Source: Desemzia sp045528445
GTDB lineage: Bacteria; Bacillota; Bacilli; Lactobacillales; Carnobacteriaceae
Length of the DNA stretch: 64,000 nt
Direction: 5' to 3'
Assembly: GCF_045528445.1 (NCBI RefSeq)
Contig: NZ_JBGQQU010000014.1
Coordinates: 1 to 64,000 of the forward strand
The translations under genes were made by a program, and so were the position numbers. Under the pieces are notes generated by a model. That model searched no databases. It had not been told where the DNA came from and saw only the letters and a list, made by a program, of their open reading frames with translations. Below, one piece after another: positions 26,198 to 35,017 of the stretch. Position 1 is the stretch's first letter. The number at the start of each line of letters is the position of its first letter.

Positions 26198-26578
26198 ATG
26201 CACATCGAACATATAGCACTATGGGTAAAAGATTTAGAAGTAACAAAAGATTTCTACTGCAATTATTTTGGAGCTGTTTCAAATGATGTTTACTACAACC
26301 CTACAAAAGGATTTAAATCTTATTTTCTAACATTTGCGGAAGGTGCTCGATTGGAATTGATGACGCGTACAGATGTGACAGAAGCTCATGAACCAGCAAT
26401 GTTAGGATGGGCACATCTGGCGATTTCAGTAGGCAGTAAAGAAAAAGTAGATCAACTGACAGAACAATTGATCCAAGACGGCTACCGCTGCCAAGGACAG
26501 CCACGCACAACAGGCGATGGTTATTATGAAAGTGTGATTGAAGACCCTGAAGGAAATTGGATAGAAATTACAGTGTAA
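26198..26578 (+). CDS. VOC (glyoxalase/bleomycin resistance) family protein, copy 2
   Basis: 126 residues, differing from the copy at 18305-18685 at about seven positions, nearly all in the first 35 residues plus the last residue. A 140-nt stretch (26297-26436) is identical to 18404-18543 and the following 62 nt after one change are also identical. It has its own AAAGGAGAGG site. The sharp switch from diverged to identical sequence points to gene conversion or recent partial duplication. Function as for copy 1, unknown. Confidence 0.85.
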   Translation: MHIEHIALWVKDLEVTKDFYCNYFGAVSNDVYYNPTKGFKSYFLTFAEGARLELMTRTDVTEAHEPAMLGWAHLAISVGSKEKVDQLTEQLIQDGYRCQGQPRTTGDGYYESVIEDPEGNWIEITV

Positions 26579-26609
26579 AAAAACAAAATTAAATAAATAA
26601 AGAAAGGGC

Positions 26610-26638
26610 TTGCATGACTAAAATTCTTGTGCTATTAT
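26610..26638 (+). promoter_or_regulatory. Promoter of the beta-glucoside operon
   Basis: TTGCAT (26610-26615), 17-nt spacer, TATTAT (26633-26638), just upstream of the first RAT/terminator. Confidence 0.6.
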
Positions 26639-26645
26639 TCAATTA

Positions 26646-26730
26646 AGGATTGTTACTGGTTGTGCAGGCAAAACCTAGATTGCTACGAAATGATAATGTT
26701 TTGTCATTTGGTATCAGTTTAGGTTTTTTT
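26646..26730 (+). promoter_or_regulatory. RAT antiterminator site and terminator before licT
   Basis: GGATTGTTACTGG...GCAGGCAAAACCT is a ribonucleic antiterminator sequence. Its last bases (AAAACCTA, 26670-26677) also form the 5' arm of a terminator whose 3' arm TAGGTTTT is at 26720-26727. LicT/BglG binding to RAT blocks the terminator. Confidence 0.85.
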
Positions 26731-26755
26731 ATTTGGAAGGGGGGATGTTCTCTGC

Positions 26756-27595
26756 ATGCGAGTCAAAAAAGTATTTAATAATAATGTAGTGCTTGCAGCA
26801 ACAAACGAACAATCCGAATTGATCGTCATGGGAAAAGGAATCGGCTTTCAAAAGAAATCCGGAGATGATATCGAAGAAGATTTTATTGAAAAGAAATTTG
26901 TCATCCAAGAAGACGAGCCGGCAGACCATTTAAAGGCTGTCTATCAAAATCTTCCCGTTGAAGAGTCAGATGCTGTTTTCGCCATTATTGTGAAGGCTGA
27001 ACAAGATCTGCAGCAGACTTTCGAGTCAAATGTCTATCTGACATTGGCAGATCATATTCACTATGCTATCCAAAGAACGGCTGAGGGAATCAATTTGAAA
27101 AATCCTTTGGCTTGGGAAGTAAGACGATTTTATCGGAGAGAATACGAATTAGGGAAAGAAAGTTTAGCTATTATTGAAAAATATACCGGCACAATGCTAG
27201 ATGCAGATGAAGCAGCTTCGATTGCCTTACATTTTGTCAATGCTCAAAAAGAAGGGCAAATGATTGAAGAAACGATCAAAGTAACACGAATTGTACAAGA
27301 CATATTAAATATCGTTCGCTTGCATTTTGGAATGGTCTTTAATGAAGATTCTATCTCCTATAATCGTTTTTTAACTCATTTGCAGTACTTCAGCCAACGG
27401 GTAGTTTCCAAAGAAACCTACCAAACTTCTCAAGATACCTTTTTGCTTGAACAAATTAAAGCTAATTATCCGGAGGCATTAAACTGTACAGAAAAAGTAG
27501 CTGTTTATATTGATGAAAGTTATCAGTTCAAAGTCTCTCCAGACGAAAAAGTCTACTTAACCATTCACATTCATCGAGTAGTAAACCATATCTAA
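26756..27595 (+). CDS. licT: BglG/LicT family transcription antiterminator
   Basis: 279 residues. Residues 1-55 are the RNA-binding CAT domain (MRVKKVFNNNVVLAA, IVMGKGIGFQKKSGD). Two PRD domains follow, with the conserved histidines in LADHIHYAIQR, EAASIALHFVN and the second-PRD equivalents, which are phosphorylated by HPr and by the cognate EII. It binds the two RATs in this operon and lets transcription continue when aryl-beta-glucosides are transported. It sits between the two RATs, so it also controls itself. Confidence 0.93.
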   Translation: MRVKKVFNNNVVLAATNEQSELIVMGKGIGFQKKSGDDIEEDFIEKKFVIQEDEPADHLKAVYQNLPVEESDAVFAIIVKAEQDLQQTFESNVYLTLADHIHYAIQRTAEGINLKNPLAWEVRRFYRREYELGKESLAIIEKYTGTMLDADEAASIALHFVNAQKEGQMIEETIKVTRIVQDILNIVRLHFGMVFNEDSISYNRFLTHLQYFSQRVVSKETYQTSQDTFLLEQIKANYPEALNCTEKVAVYIDESYQFKVSPDEKVYLTIHIHRVVNHI

Positions 27596-27615
27596 TTAAA
27601 TACACATCTGATCTT

Positions 27616-27712
27616 AAAGGATTGTTACTGTTCAATCAGGCAAAACCTAAGCAGATAGCACAATGGAGTAAGGGAAACTGCGCTCATTCGTTGCTATCCG
27701 TTTAGGTTTTTT
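27616..27712 (+). promoter_or_regulatory. Second RAT/terminator, before bglP
   Basis: AAAGGATTGTTACTG...CAGGCAAAACCT overlaps a long terminator, arms 27642-27660 and 27692-27710, followed by T run. The mechanism is the same as at the first RAT. Confidence 0.85.
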
Positions 27713-27757
27713 ATTTTCAATAAAATAAAAAAATAGAGAAAAGAAAGAGGGATTCAA

Positions 27758-29704
27758 ATGAAATACGAAGATTTAGCAAAAGATATCTTAGAACACGTTG
27801 GCGGCAGCGAAAACGTAAATAGTCTTCATCACTGTATTACGAGACTTCGTTTCAAATTAAAAGACGAAAGTAAAGCAGATACGGAGTATTTGAAAAAGCA
27901 AGAAGGAATTGTAACCGTTATTAAAAGTGGTGGTCAATACCAAGTGGTTATTGGAAATCATGTACCTGATGTTTATAATGCAGTTGTTAAAGTGGGAAAT
28001 TTGAGTGATGGAGGAGAAGTTCCTGCTGATGAGGAAAAAGGAAATATTTTAAACCAGTTTATTGATATCGTTTCCAAAATTTTCCAACCTATCTTAGGTC
28101 CGTTAGCGGCTGCTGGGATGTTAAAAGGGTTAGCGGCAGTCTTAGTGGCAGCTGGAGTTGCGTCTACTAGTGGAACGTATCTATTGATCCAAGCTGCTGG
28201 AGATGGTTTATTCCATTTCTTACCGATTTTTCTTGCTTATACGGCAAGTAAACGTTTTGGGTTAACTCACTTTACTGGTATGGCAATAGCAGCTGCGATG
28301 CTTTATCCAAGCTTGGCTGTTCCAACAGATATTGCACCATTGTACACATTATTTGGAGGCACTATTTTTGAATCTCCAATCTATCTGACGTTCTTGGGGC
28401 TTCCAGTTATTTTAATGAGTTATGCATCTTCCGTCATTCCCATTATTTTAGCCACTTATGTAGGGTCAATTGTTGAAAAGTGGGTAAAACGTGTCATCCC
28501 TGATGTAGTGAAATTATTCTTAGTACCGTTTTTCACTTTATTGATTGTTGTACCAGCAGCTATTTTGGTCATTGGACCTATCGCGACTTGGTTATCTACA
28601 TTGGTTGGAGCGAGCGTTTCAGCTGTTTACAATTTAAGTCCAATTGTGGCAGGAGCTATTATGGGAGGATTTTGGCAAGTACTCGTTATGTTCGGATTGC
28701 AATGGGGTCTTGTGCCAATTGCGATTAACAATATAGCGACAACTGGATTTGATACTTTCCTTGCTACTACTGCTGGAGTTTCATTTGCTCAAGTTGGAGT
28801 TATTATCGCCATATTATTGAAGACTAAGGAAGCAAAAGTGAAACAATTGAGTATCCCAGCGATTATTTCGGGAATGTTTGGTGTAACAGAGCCAGCTATT
28901 TATGGGATTTCGTTACCAATGAAAAAACCATTTATATTAAGTTGTATTGCAGGGGGAGTTACGGGTATGTTGGCCGGATTCTTCCAATTAACAAGTTACA
29001 CAATGGGAGGGTTAGGAATATTCTTACTTCCGTCAGCTATTGATCCATCTGGTGTCAATAATTTCAATATTGTGGAACTGCTTATAGTTATGGTAGCTGG
29101 TTTAGTTTTGGGATTCTTATTCGTATACTTTACAAAAATACCTACTTTATATGAAGATACAGTTAGTGAAACAGCAGAAGTATCAGTAAATGATGCATTG
29201 GCATCGTCCGTTTCAGGATCAGCTTCAAAAAACATTGAAAATGCAACACAAAAGGATTTGATCGCTAGCCCCATGACTGGAGAAGCTGTTGAATTAGCTA
29301 CTATACAAGATGAAGCTTTTGCAACAGGCGCTTTAGGCAAAGGGATCGCGATTCAACCGATTGATGGAAAAGTATATGCTCCAGCTAATGGAACAATCAC
29401 TATTTTATTCCCAACGCTGCATGCGATTGGAATCACAACAGAAAATGGAACAGAAATTTTGATTCATGTAGGAATGGATACGGTTCAATTAGAAGGAGAA
29501 GGTTTCACCTCTCATGTGCAACAAGGAGACAAAGTGATTGCAGGGCAATTATTGTTAACTGTCGATTTAGAAGTTATACGGAATAAAGGTTATGAGACCG
29601 TCACTCCAGTTATTGTAACCAACACAAATGATTATATGGATATTTTATCCACCAAAGATACATCACTAACAAATGGAGATTATTTATTGTCGATTGTGGG
29701 TTAA
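27758..29704 (+). CDS. bglP: PTS beta-glucoside transporter, EIIBCA
   Basis: 648 residues in B-C-A order. EIIB: phosphocysteine Cys26 in HHCITRLRFKL. EIIC: about ten membrane segments (110-460) with GMFGVTEPAIYGISLP. EIIA (about 500-648): the glucose-type domain with active His in IHVGMDTVQLEG. It imports and phosphorylates aryl-beta-glucosides such as salicin or arbutin, or cellobiose. Lies between the second RAT and bglA in the licT operon. Confidence 0.93.
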   Translation: MKYEDLAKDILEHVGGSENVNSLHHCITRLRFKLKDESKADTEYLKKQEGIVTVIKSGGQYQVVIGNHVPDVYNAVVKVGNLSDGGEVPADEEKGNILNQFIDIVSKIFQPILGPLAAAGMLKGLAAVLVAAGVASTSGTYLLIQAAGDGLFHFLPIFLAYTASKRFGLTHFTGMAIAAAMLYPSLAVPTDIAPLYTLFGGTIFESPIYLTFLGLPVILMSYASSVIPIILATYVGSIVEKWVKRVIPDVVKLFLVPFFTLLIVVPAAILVIGPIATWLSTLVGASVSAVYNLSPIVAGAIMGGFWQVLVMFGLQWGLVPIAINNIATTGFDTFLATTAGVSFAQVGVIIAILLKTKEAKVKQLSIPAIISGMFGVTEPAIYGISLPMKKPFILSCIAGGVTGMLAGFFQLTSYTMGGLGIFLLPSAIDPSGVNNFNIVELLIVMVAGLVLGFLFVYFTKIPTLYEDTVSETAEVSVNDALASSVSGSASKNIENATQKDLIASPMTGEAVELATIQDEAFATGALGKGIAIQPIDGKVYAPANGTITILFPTLHAIGITTENGTEILIHVGMDTVQLEGEGFTSHVQQGDKVIAGQLLLTVDLEVIRNKGYETVTPVIVTNTNDYMDILSTKDTSLTNGDYLLSIVG

Positions 29705-29791
29705 TGTGTTTTTTGATGGAAAGGTTAGTAGAAGAAAGAGGCAGTTCATTAGTGATACAATCAAAAAAAGAGTTCAGAGAGGAAGAATAAA

Positions 29792-31213
29792 ATGATAAAA
29801 GAATTTCCGGAAAACTTTTTATGGGGTGGCGCAACAGCTGCCAACCAATATGAGGGGGCCTATAATGCAGATGGGAAAGGTCTATCTGTACAAGACGTCA
29901 CTCCAAAAGGCGGTTTTGGTTCTATTACGGATGGACCGACTGAAGATAATTTGAAATTAGAAGGTATTGATTTCTACCATCGTTATAAAGAAGATATTGC
30001 GTTATTTGCGGAAATGGGCTTTAAAGTCTATCGGACTTCAATTGCTTGGTCGCGTATTTTTCCTAATGGAGATGAGAGTGAGCCAAATGAAGCAGGTCTA
30101 GCCTTTTATGATAAAGTTTTCGATGAATTACACAGATATGGTATCGAGCCGTTAGTAACGTTATCTCATTACGAAACACCATTGCACTTGGCAAGAGAAT
30201 ACGATGGTTGGGCAAACAGAGACTTGGTTGGTTTTTATGAAAAATATGTACGGACTGTATTTAACCGATACAAAGATAAAGTAAAATACTGGCTGACGTT
30301 TAACGAGATCAATTCGGTTTTACATGCGCCATTTATGAGCGGTGGCATTGCTACGCCACCTGAAGAATTGTCTAAGCAAGACTTGTACCAAGCAGTTCAC
30401 CATGAATTAGTAGCGAGTGCTTCAGCTACTAAAATTGCCCGGGAAATAAACCCTGAGTTCCTAGTGGGGTGCATGGTTCTGGCTATGCCGACTTATCCAA
30501 TGACACCAGATCCGGATGATGTGGTAGCTGCTATGAATGCGGAACGCCAAAATTACTTGTTCTCAGACATTCATGTACGTGGAAGATACCCTGGTTACAT
30601 CAAGCGCTTCTTCCGTGACAATGACATTGAGATTCATTTCGAGGCAGGAGATGAAGAATTGTTGGCTGAAAATACCGTTGATTTTATCTCGTTTAGTTAT
30701 TATATGAGTTCAACAGCGGCAGCAGATCCTGAAAAATACAATCAAGGAGAAGGAAACATTCTTGGAGGAATCCTCAATCCTCATTTAGAAGCTTCCGAAT
30801 GGGGCTGGCAAATTGACCCTAAAGGATTATATATTGTCTTAAACGAATTTTATGATCGCTATCAAAAACCGTTATTTATTGTGGAAAATGGTCTAGGTGC
30901 TGTCGATGAATTGATCACAGATGAAAACGGCAATAAAACGGTCAACGATGATTACCGTATCGATTATATGAATGACCATTTAGCACAAGTCGGTGAAGCG
31001 ATTGAAGACGGCGTAGAAGTAATGGGATATACTTCTTGGGGCTGTATTGATTTAGTGAGTGCTTCAACTGCAGAGATGAAAAAACGCTATGGCTTTATTT
31101 ACGTGGATCGTAATAATGACGGTACAGGAACATTGGATCGTTACAAGAAGAAAAGTTTCTATTGGTATAAAGATATTATTGAATCAAATGGAGCAAATTT
31201 AAGAGCTGAATAA
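29792..31213 (+). CDS. bglA: 6-phospho-beta-glucosidase (GH1)
   Basis: 473 residues, full length for GH1. It cleaves the phosphorylated glucoside delivered by BglP. The acid/base Glu is in WLTFNEINS and the nucleophile Glu in FIVENGLG. N-terminal FLWGGATAANQYEGAY and the late SWGCIDLVSAST region are typical of the 6-phospho group. AGAGAGGAAG site before ATG; a strong terminator follows. Confidence 0.93.
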   Translation: MIKEFPENFLWGGATAANQYEGAYNADGKGLSVQDVTPKGGFGSITDGPTEDNLKLEGIDFYHRYKEDIALFAEMGFKVYRTSIAWSRIFPNGDESEPNEAGLAFYDKVFDELHRYGIEPLVTLSHYETPLHLAREYDGWANRDLVGFYEKYVRTVFNRYKDKVKYWLTFNEINSVLHAPFMSGGIATPPEELSKQDLYQAVHHELVASASATKIAREINPEFLVGCMVLAMPTYPMTPDPDDVVAAMNAERQNYLFSDIHVRGRYPGYIKRFFRDNDIEIHFEAGDEELLAENTVDFISFSYYMSSTAAADPEKYNQGEGNILGGILNPHLEASEWGWQIDPKGLYIVLNEFYDRYQKPLFIVENGLGAVDELITDENGNKTVNDDYRIDYMNDHLAQVGEAIEDGVEVMGYTSWGCIDLVSASTAEMKKRYGFIYVDRNNDGTGTLDRYKKKSFYWYKDIIESNGANLRAE

Positions 31214-31220
31214 AAAATAG

Positions 31221-31260
31221 AAACCAGTTTGCAGATTCCAATCTGCAAACTGGTTTTTTA
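31221..31260 (+). terminator. Terminator of the licT-bglP-bglA operon
   Basis: Perfect arms of about 17 bp (31221-31237 and 31240-31256) with a minimal loop and a T tract. Confidence 0.85.
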
Positions 31261-31307
31261 CTGTAAAAGAAGCTGGTTTTGCTGGTTTATTTTGAAAGCG
31301 AAAAAAC

Positions 31308-31501
31308 ATGAAATTTAAAAACCCGATTATCAGCGAATTTTATCCAGATCCAAGAATTTGCAGAGTGGAGAATGCGGTTTGTTGTCAAAAGAAGTTGCAG
31401 GCGGATTTACAAGGAACGTTTTTGGTCTATATGTCACAGGAAATGGTGATAGGAGTTTGAATAAGGCTTTTTTCAATTGGTTTGATTATAAGGGTCTCTA
31501 A
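31308..31501 (+). pseudogene. Remnant of a GH43 beta-xylosidase gene
   Basis: The frame from ATG 31308 reads MKFKNPIISEFYPDPRICRV, matching the NPILPGFNPDPSICRV opening of GH43 xylosidases. In another frame just after it comes a GH43-like C-terminus (VAGGFTRNVFGLYVTGNG, then AFFNWFDYKG and stop at 31501). Several hundred middle codons are gone and the ends are out of frame, so it is a deletion relic. Confidence 0.65.
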
Positions 31502-31659
31502 TTAAAAAAGAGTCAATTATTTATCATACAAAAAAGCAGGAAGTGGTTTCGCTTACATCGAAAAAGGCCTTGCAATGATTCTCATTTAGAATTAATCTAG
31601 ATATTAACGCACATTTAATGTTGTGAATAAAATTGTTAAAAAAGGAAGAAGTGATACAG

Positions 31660-32364
31660 TTGGAAATAATTAAATTGATCGGTATTGTCATTATTGTTGT
31701 TGGTTTTATTTTTAAATTTGATACCATAGCTGTAGTTTTAGTTGCAGCACTTGCAACAGCTTTAGTTTCAGGAATCTCATTTACAGAATTCCTAACATTA
31801 TTGGGAGAGGCATTTGTATCCAATCGGTTAGTAACATTATTTTTACTGACATTGCCAATGATCGGAATGACGGAACGTTTCGGATTGCGTCAACAAGCTG
31901 TTAAATTAATTGAAAGAATCAAAGGTTTGACCCCAGGCCGGATGCTGTCTCTTTATATGGTGATTCGTGAGATGGCTGGTCTGTTCTCTATTCGTATGCA
32001 AGGACACACACAATTTATTCGTCCTTTAATAGAACCTATGACACAAGCTTCAGCCGAAGCAAAATATGGAGAAGTTAATGAAGAAGATAAAGAACGCATC
32101 AAAGCTCGTTCAGCAGCTACTGAAAACTTCGGAAACTTCTTCGCTCAAAATACGTTTATTGCAGCTTCAGGAGTATTGTTGATTACAGGTACGATGGAAT
32201 CTTTAGGTTATAACATTTCTGCAGTTGCAGTAGCTCAAGCCTCTTTCCTGATCGCTATTATTGCGTTGGTTCTTGTAGCTGTTTCAAATGTTCTATTTGA
32301 TAAGAAAATGGCTAACAAATATGGGAAGAACCCCACTAAATCATCTAAAAAAGGAGATGAGTAA
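31660..32364 (+). CDS. DUF969 family membrane protein
   Basis: 234 residues from a TTG at 31660, chosen because relatives start MEIIKLIGxxI; the open frame continues upstream without a site. Strongly hydrophobic, about five membrane segments, with a cytosolic loop AEAKYGEVNEEDKERIKARS. DUF969 and DUF979 proteins are encoded together next to pyrrolidone-carboxylate peptidase in many Firmicutes and are thought to form a two-part transporter; the substrate is unproven, with pyroglutamyl compounds or peptides suggested by the neighbour. Confidence 0.85.
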   Translation: MEIIKLIGIVIIVVGFIFKFDTIAVVLVAALATALVSGISFTEFLTLLGEAFVSNRLVTLFLLTLPMIGMTERFGLRQQAVKLIERIKGLTPGRMLSLYMVIREMAGLFSIRMQGHTQFIRPLIEPMTQASAEAKYGEVNEEDKERIKARSAATENFGNFFAQNTFIAASGVLLITGTMESLGYNISAVAVAQASFLIAIIALVLVAVSNVLFDKKMANKYGKNPTKSSKKGDE

Positions 32365-32367
32365 TCG

Positions 32368-33291
32368 ATGGAAACATTAATCAATAATTTATTGGAATTT
32401 TTCTTTATCTTAACTGGATTCTTGCTGATCTATACAGCAGGATCAGTATTTATGGATAAAACTCATCCCACAAGATTGGGTACAACTTTATTTTGGCTGC
32501 TATTAGGTGTAATATTTGCATTAGGGAATTTTATCCCTTATGTTCTTAGTGGGATTATGTTGTTGGTCATCGGAGTATTGACGCTCTTCAAACAAGTTAG
32601 GATTGGACACATTCGTCCTATTGAAGAAGTGGAAGCAGAAAAAGCCAGTGATCGCATTGGAAATATGATTTTCGTTCCGGTTATCGCTTTAGCTGCAATA
32701 GCAGTAGGAATCGCCCAATTTACTCCGCTTGGCGGACAAGTTGGGATCGGTATTGGAGCTGCTGGTTCTTTAGTGATTGGTATGTTCATCACTCAAGCAG
32801 GACCAAAAACTGTCATGGATGACAGTAATCGTATGATTCAACAAGTAGGAACAACGGGGATCTTACCTCAACTGCTTGCAGCTCTTGGTGTGATCTTTAC
32901 AGCTGCCGGTGTTGGTGAAGTGATTGCCGGGGGAATTTCTACTTTCCTTCCAGAAGGAAATCGTTTCTTAGGCGTTGTAGCGTACTGTTTAGGTATGGTT
33001 ATTTTTACGATGATTATGGGAAATGCTTTTGCAGCCTTTACAGTCATCACAGCAGGAATCGGTATTCCGTTTGTGATTGCTCAAGGTGCTGATCCTGTTA
33101 TCGCTGGAGCTTTAGCAATGACAGTTGGTTTCTGTGGAACCTTGATTACTCCAATGGCAGCCAACTTTAACGCATTACCAGCAGCCTTATTGGAAATGAA
33201 AAATGAAAATGGCGTTATCAAAGAGCAATCACCAATGGCCATTATCATGATTGTAGTCCACATCGCATTGATGTACTTCTGGGCATTTTAA
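32368..33291 (+). CDS. DUF979 family membrane protein
   Basis: 307 residues, eight or more membrane segments, with the characteristic GNAFAAFTVITAGIGIPFVI and FCGTLITPMAANFNALPAAL. It starts 3 nt after the DUF969 stop behind AAAGGAG, so the two are co-translated. Inferred second half of a transporter serving the pcp pathway. Confidence 0.88.
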   Translation: METLINNLLEFFFILTGFLLIYTAGSVFMDKTHPTRLGTTLFWLLLGVIFALGNFIPYVLSGIMLLVIGVLTLFKQVRIGHIRPIEEVEAEKASDRIGNMIFVPVIALAAIAVGIAQFTPLGGQVGIGIGAAGSLVIGMFITQAGPKTVMDDSNRMIQQVGTTGILPQLLAALGVIFTAAGVGEVIAGGISTFLPEGNRFLGVVAYCLGMVIFTMIMGNAFAAFTVITAGIGIPFVIAQGADPVIAGALAMTVGFCGTLITPMAANFNALPAALLEMKNENGVIKEQSPMAIIMIVVHIALMYFWAF

Positions 33292-33293
33292 AA

Positions 33294-33414
33294 ACAGGAT
33301 GCGGAGGTCGCTGTTCTGGCCCGACAGGAAAATCTATTCTCTTTTTAGAGGACGCTCTTGGTCCTCAAAAAAGAGAATGATTTTACCAAGAGCCAAGCGA
33401 CCGCAGCTCAACTA
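33294..33414 (+). repeat. Nested-stem 3'-UTR repeat, copy A
   Basis: Begins 2 nt after the DUF979 stop with ACAGGATGCGGAG. Outer stem GGTCGCT (33306-33312)/AGCGACC (33396-33402), an inner long hairpin around GAGGAC/GTCCTC, and a closing CGCAGCTC. Same architecture as the elements at 51968, 52094 and 59217. Confidence 0.6.
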
Positions 33415-33415
33415 A

Positions 33416-33554
33416 ACAGGATGCGGAGAGGCCTTGGGAACAATGAAGCAAAAACAGGGGATTTTGAATGGGGTGCTTTTTACCCCAATCAGAATTTATC
33501 TTTTTTGCAAAATTGCTAGGCCTCGTAGCTCTACTAAAAACAGGATGCGAAGAG
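33416..33554 (+). repeat. Nested-stem 3'-UTR repeat, copy B plus partial third unit
   Basis: Starts again with ACAGGATGCGGAG; outer stem GAGGCCT (33428-33434)/AGGCCTC (33518-33524), inner hairpin TGGGGT/ACCCCA, end GTAGCTC. A third ACAGGATGCGAAGAG at 33540 starts a unit that does not continue. Confidence 0.6.
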
Positions 33555-33606
33555 TCTTTATAGTTCAACTTTCAAAAATTAAAGTAAATAGAAAGGATTT
33601 TAGAAT

Positions 33607-34254
33607 ATGAAAATTTTAGTAACAGGTTTTGACCCATTTGGCGGAGAAAAAATCAATCCAGCTTTAGAAGCTGTAAAAGGATTAGCAGATACAATCAACG
33701 GTGCAGAAATCAAAAAATTAGAGATCCCAACAGTCTTCGGAAAATCGGCTGATGTTGTAAAAGCAGCTATTGAAGATTTTAAACCGGATTATGTATTGAA
33801 TATTGGACAAGCTGGAGGAAGATTTGCTATTTCTCCTGAACGTGTAGCAATCAATGTAGATGACGCACGTATTGCCGATAATGAAGGCAATCAACCGATC
33901 GATGTGGCCATTAAAGAAGATGGAGAATCAGCTTACTTTACTCAATTGCCTGTAAAAGCCATGGTAACAGCTATTAAAAAAGCTGGTGTTCCAGGAGAAG
34001 TCTCCAATACAGCTGGAACATTTGTCTGCAACCACATCATGTACCAAGTGCAATACATGACCCAAAAAAACTACCCTGAAATCAAAGGTGGTTTCATCCA
34101 CGTTCCATTCATCCCAGAACAAGTTGTGGATAAAGCAGGACAGCCGGCAATGAGCTTATCAGATATGACTAAAGGACTTACAGCAGCCATCGAGGCTATC
34201 GTTGAATTTGATGGCAAAGCAGACTTGAAACAAGTTGGCGGAGCGATTCACTAA
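33607..34254 (+). CDS. pcp: Pyrrolidone-carboxylate peptidase (pyroglutamyl-peptidase I)
   Basis: 215 residues, the normal length. A cytosolic cysteine peptidase that removes N-terminal pyroglutamate. Catalytic triad visible as Glu in ISPERVAIN, Cys in AGTFVCNHIMY and His in GFIHVPFIPEQ. N-terminal ILVTGFDPFGGEKINPA is diagnostic. It follows DUF969-DUF979 after a repeat-filled gap of about 315 nt. Confidence 0.95.
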   Translation: MKILVTGFDPFGGEKINPALEAVKGLADTINGAEIKKLEIPTVFGKSADVVKAAIEDFKPDYVLNIGQAGGRFAISPERVAINVDDARIADNEGNQPIDVAIKEDGESAYFTQLPVKAMVTAIKKAGVPGEVSNTAGTFVCNHIMYQVQYMTQKNYPEIKGGFIHVPFIPEQVVDKAGQPAMSLSDMTKGLTAAIEAIVEFDGKADLKQVGGAIH

Positions 34255-34273
34255 GAGAACACTACAAGTTTTT

Positions 34274-34318
34274 AGAACCACCTCCACATTTTTCTAACAA
34301 ATGTGGAAGTGGTTCTTT
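34274..34318 (+). terminator. Terminator after pcp
   Basis: AGAACCAC-TCCACATTT pairs with AAATGTGGA-GTGGTTCT around a short loop; T-rich tail. Confidence 0.8.
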
Positions 34319-34472
34319 AGTTTTAATGTACTGGTTAAAACCTAATAGAATTAAAGCCCTTAGCGATTCTAAAACAGTTGACGTTAGTAAGTAAAAACTA
34401 ATTTTCTTCGTTAAAAGCTGCTCGAAGTAGGACATCAATGAGTCTGAGACAGCCAATAGCACTGTTGTTTTT

Positions 34473-34770
34473 GTTTATTCTTCAAGTGAGGCTTCATTTT
34501 ATGTTCACTTGAAGAATAAATACCGTTTACTAGTCAAGTGAGAACTTAATTGAACGCCACTTGATAAATAAGTCCAGTTTATTCTTCAAGTCGCGAATCA
34601 TTCACTTCTCACTTGAAGAATAAACTTTGTTTACTCCTCAAACAAAAGTCTTTATTCAATGTGAATAGAGACTTCCGTTTGAGGAAGCCAGTAAATTGTA
34701 TGACCATGTTCGAACAAAAGCAAATTGGCTGGTTGAAATCCGGTTAAACACCGAACTCAAACCAGCCAAT
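34473..34770. repeat. Chain of five consecutive inverted repeats
   Basis: Hairpins at 34473-34520 (GTTTATTCTTCAAGTGA arms), 34535-34563 (CAAGTG/CACTTG), 34577-34625 (the first arm motif again), 34636-34684 (CCTCAAAC/GTTTGAGG with an inner AGTCT/AGACT stem) and 34723-34770 (ATTGGCTGGTT). The first and third share sequence. No gene is seen anywhere in 34319-35017. Confidence 0.6.
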
Positions 34771-35017
34771 CAGCTGCATAATAAAAAAACACACTTTTAA
34801 GGGGACAGCACCAAGTTTTTCCCACAGCTTTCCATGAGCAATCTCATAGGGCAAAGGAAATTACTTTATTAACGCTAGAAAATGAAGAACTCTCTTAGCA
34901 GAGGAAGACCTTTTAAAATCTTTTTACAACATGAGCTGGGTACTACAGATAAGGCTGTCTAAAAAAGTTGGAATCCGGTTAGACTAATCCGGTTAGAAAA
35001 GTCATTAACTTATACTA

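Noticed and set aside
31293..31308. cre site before the GH43 remnant (TGAAAGCGAAAAAACA)
   Set aside because: The spacing to the final CA is wrong for the cre consensus and the gene is dead.
34800..34825. Transposon end suggested by GGGGACAGCACCAAG
   Set aside because: A single short match resembling REP-like flanks, with no partner end or transposase nearby.
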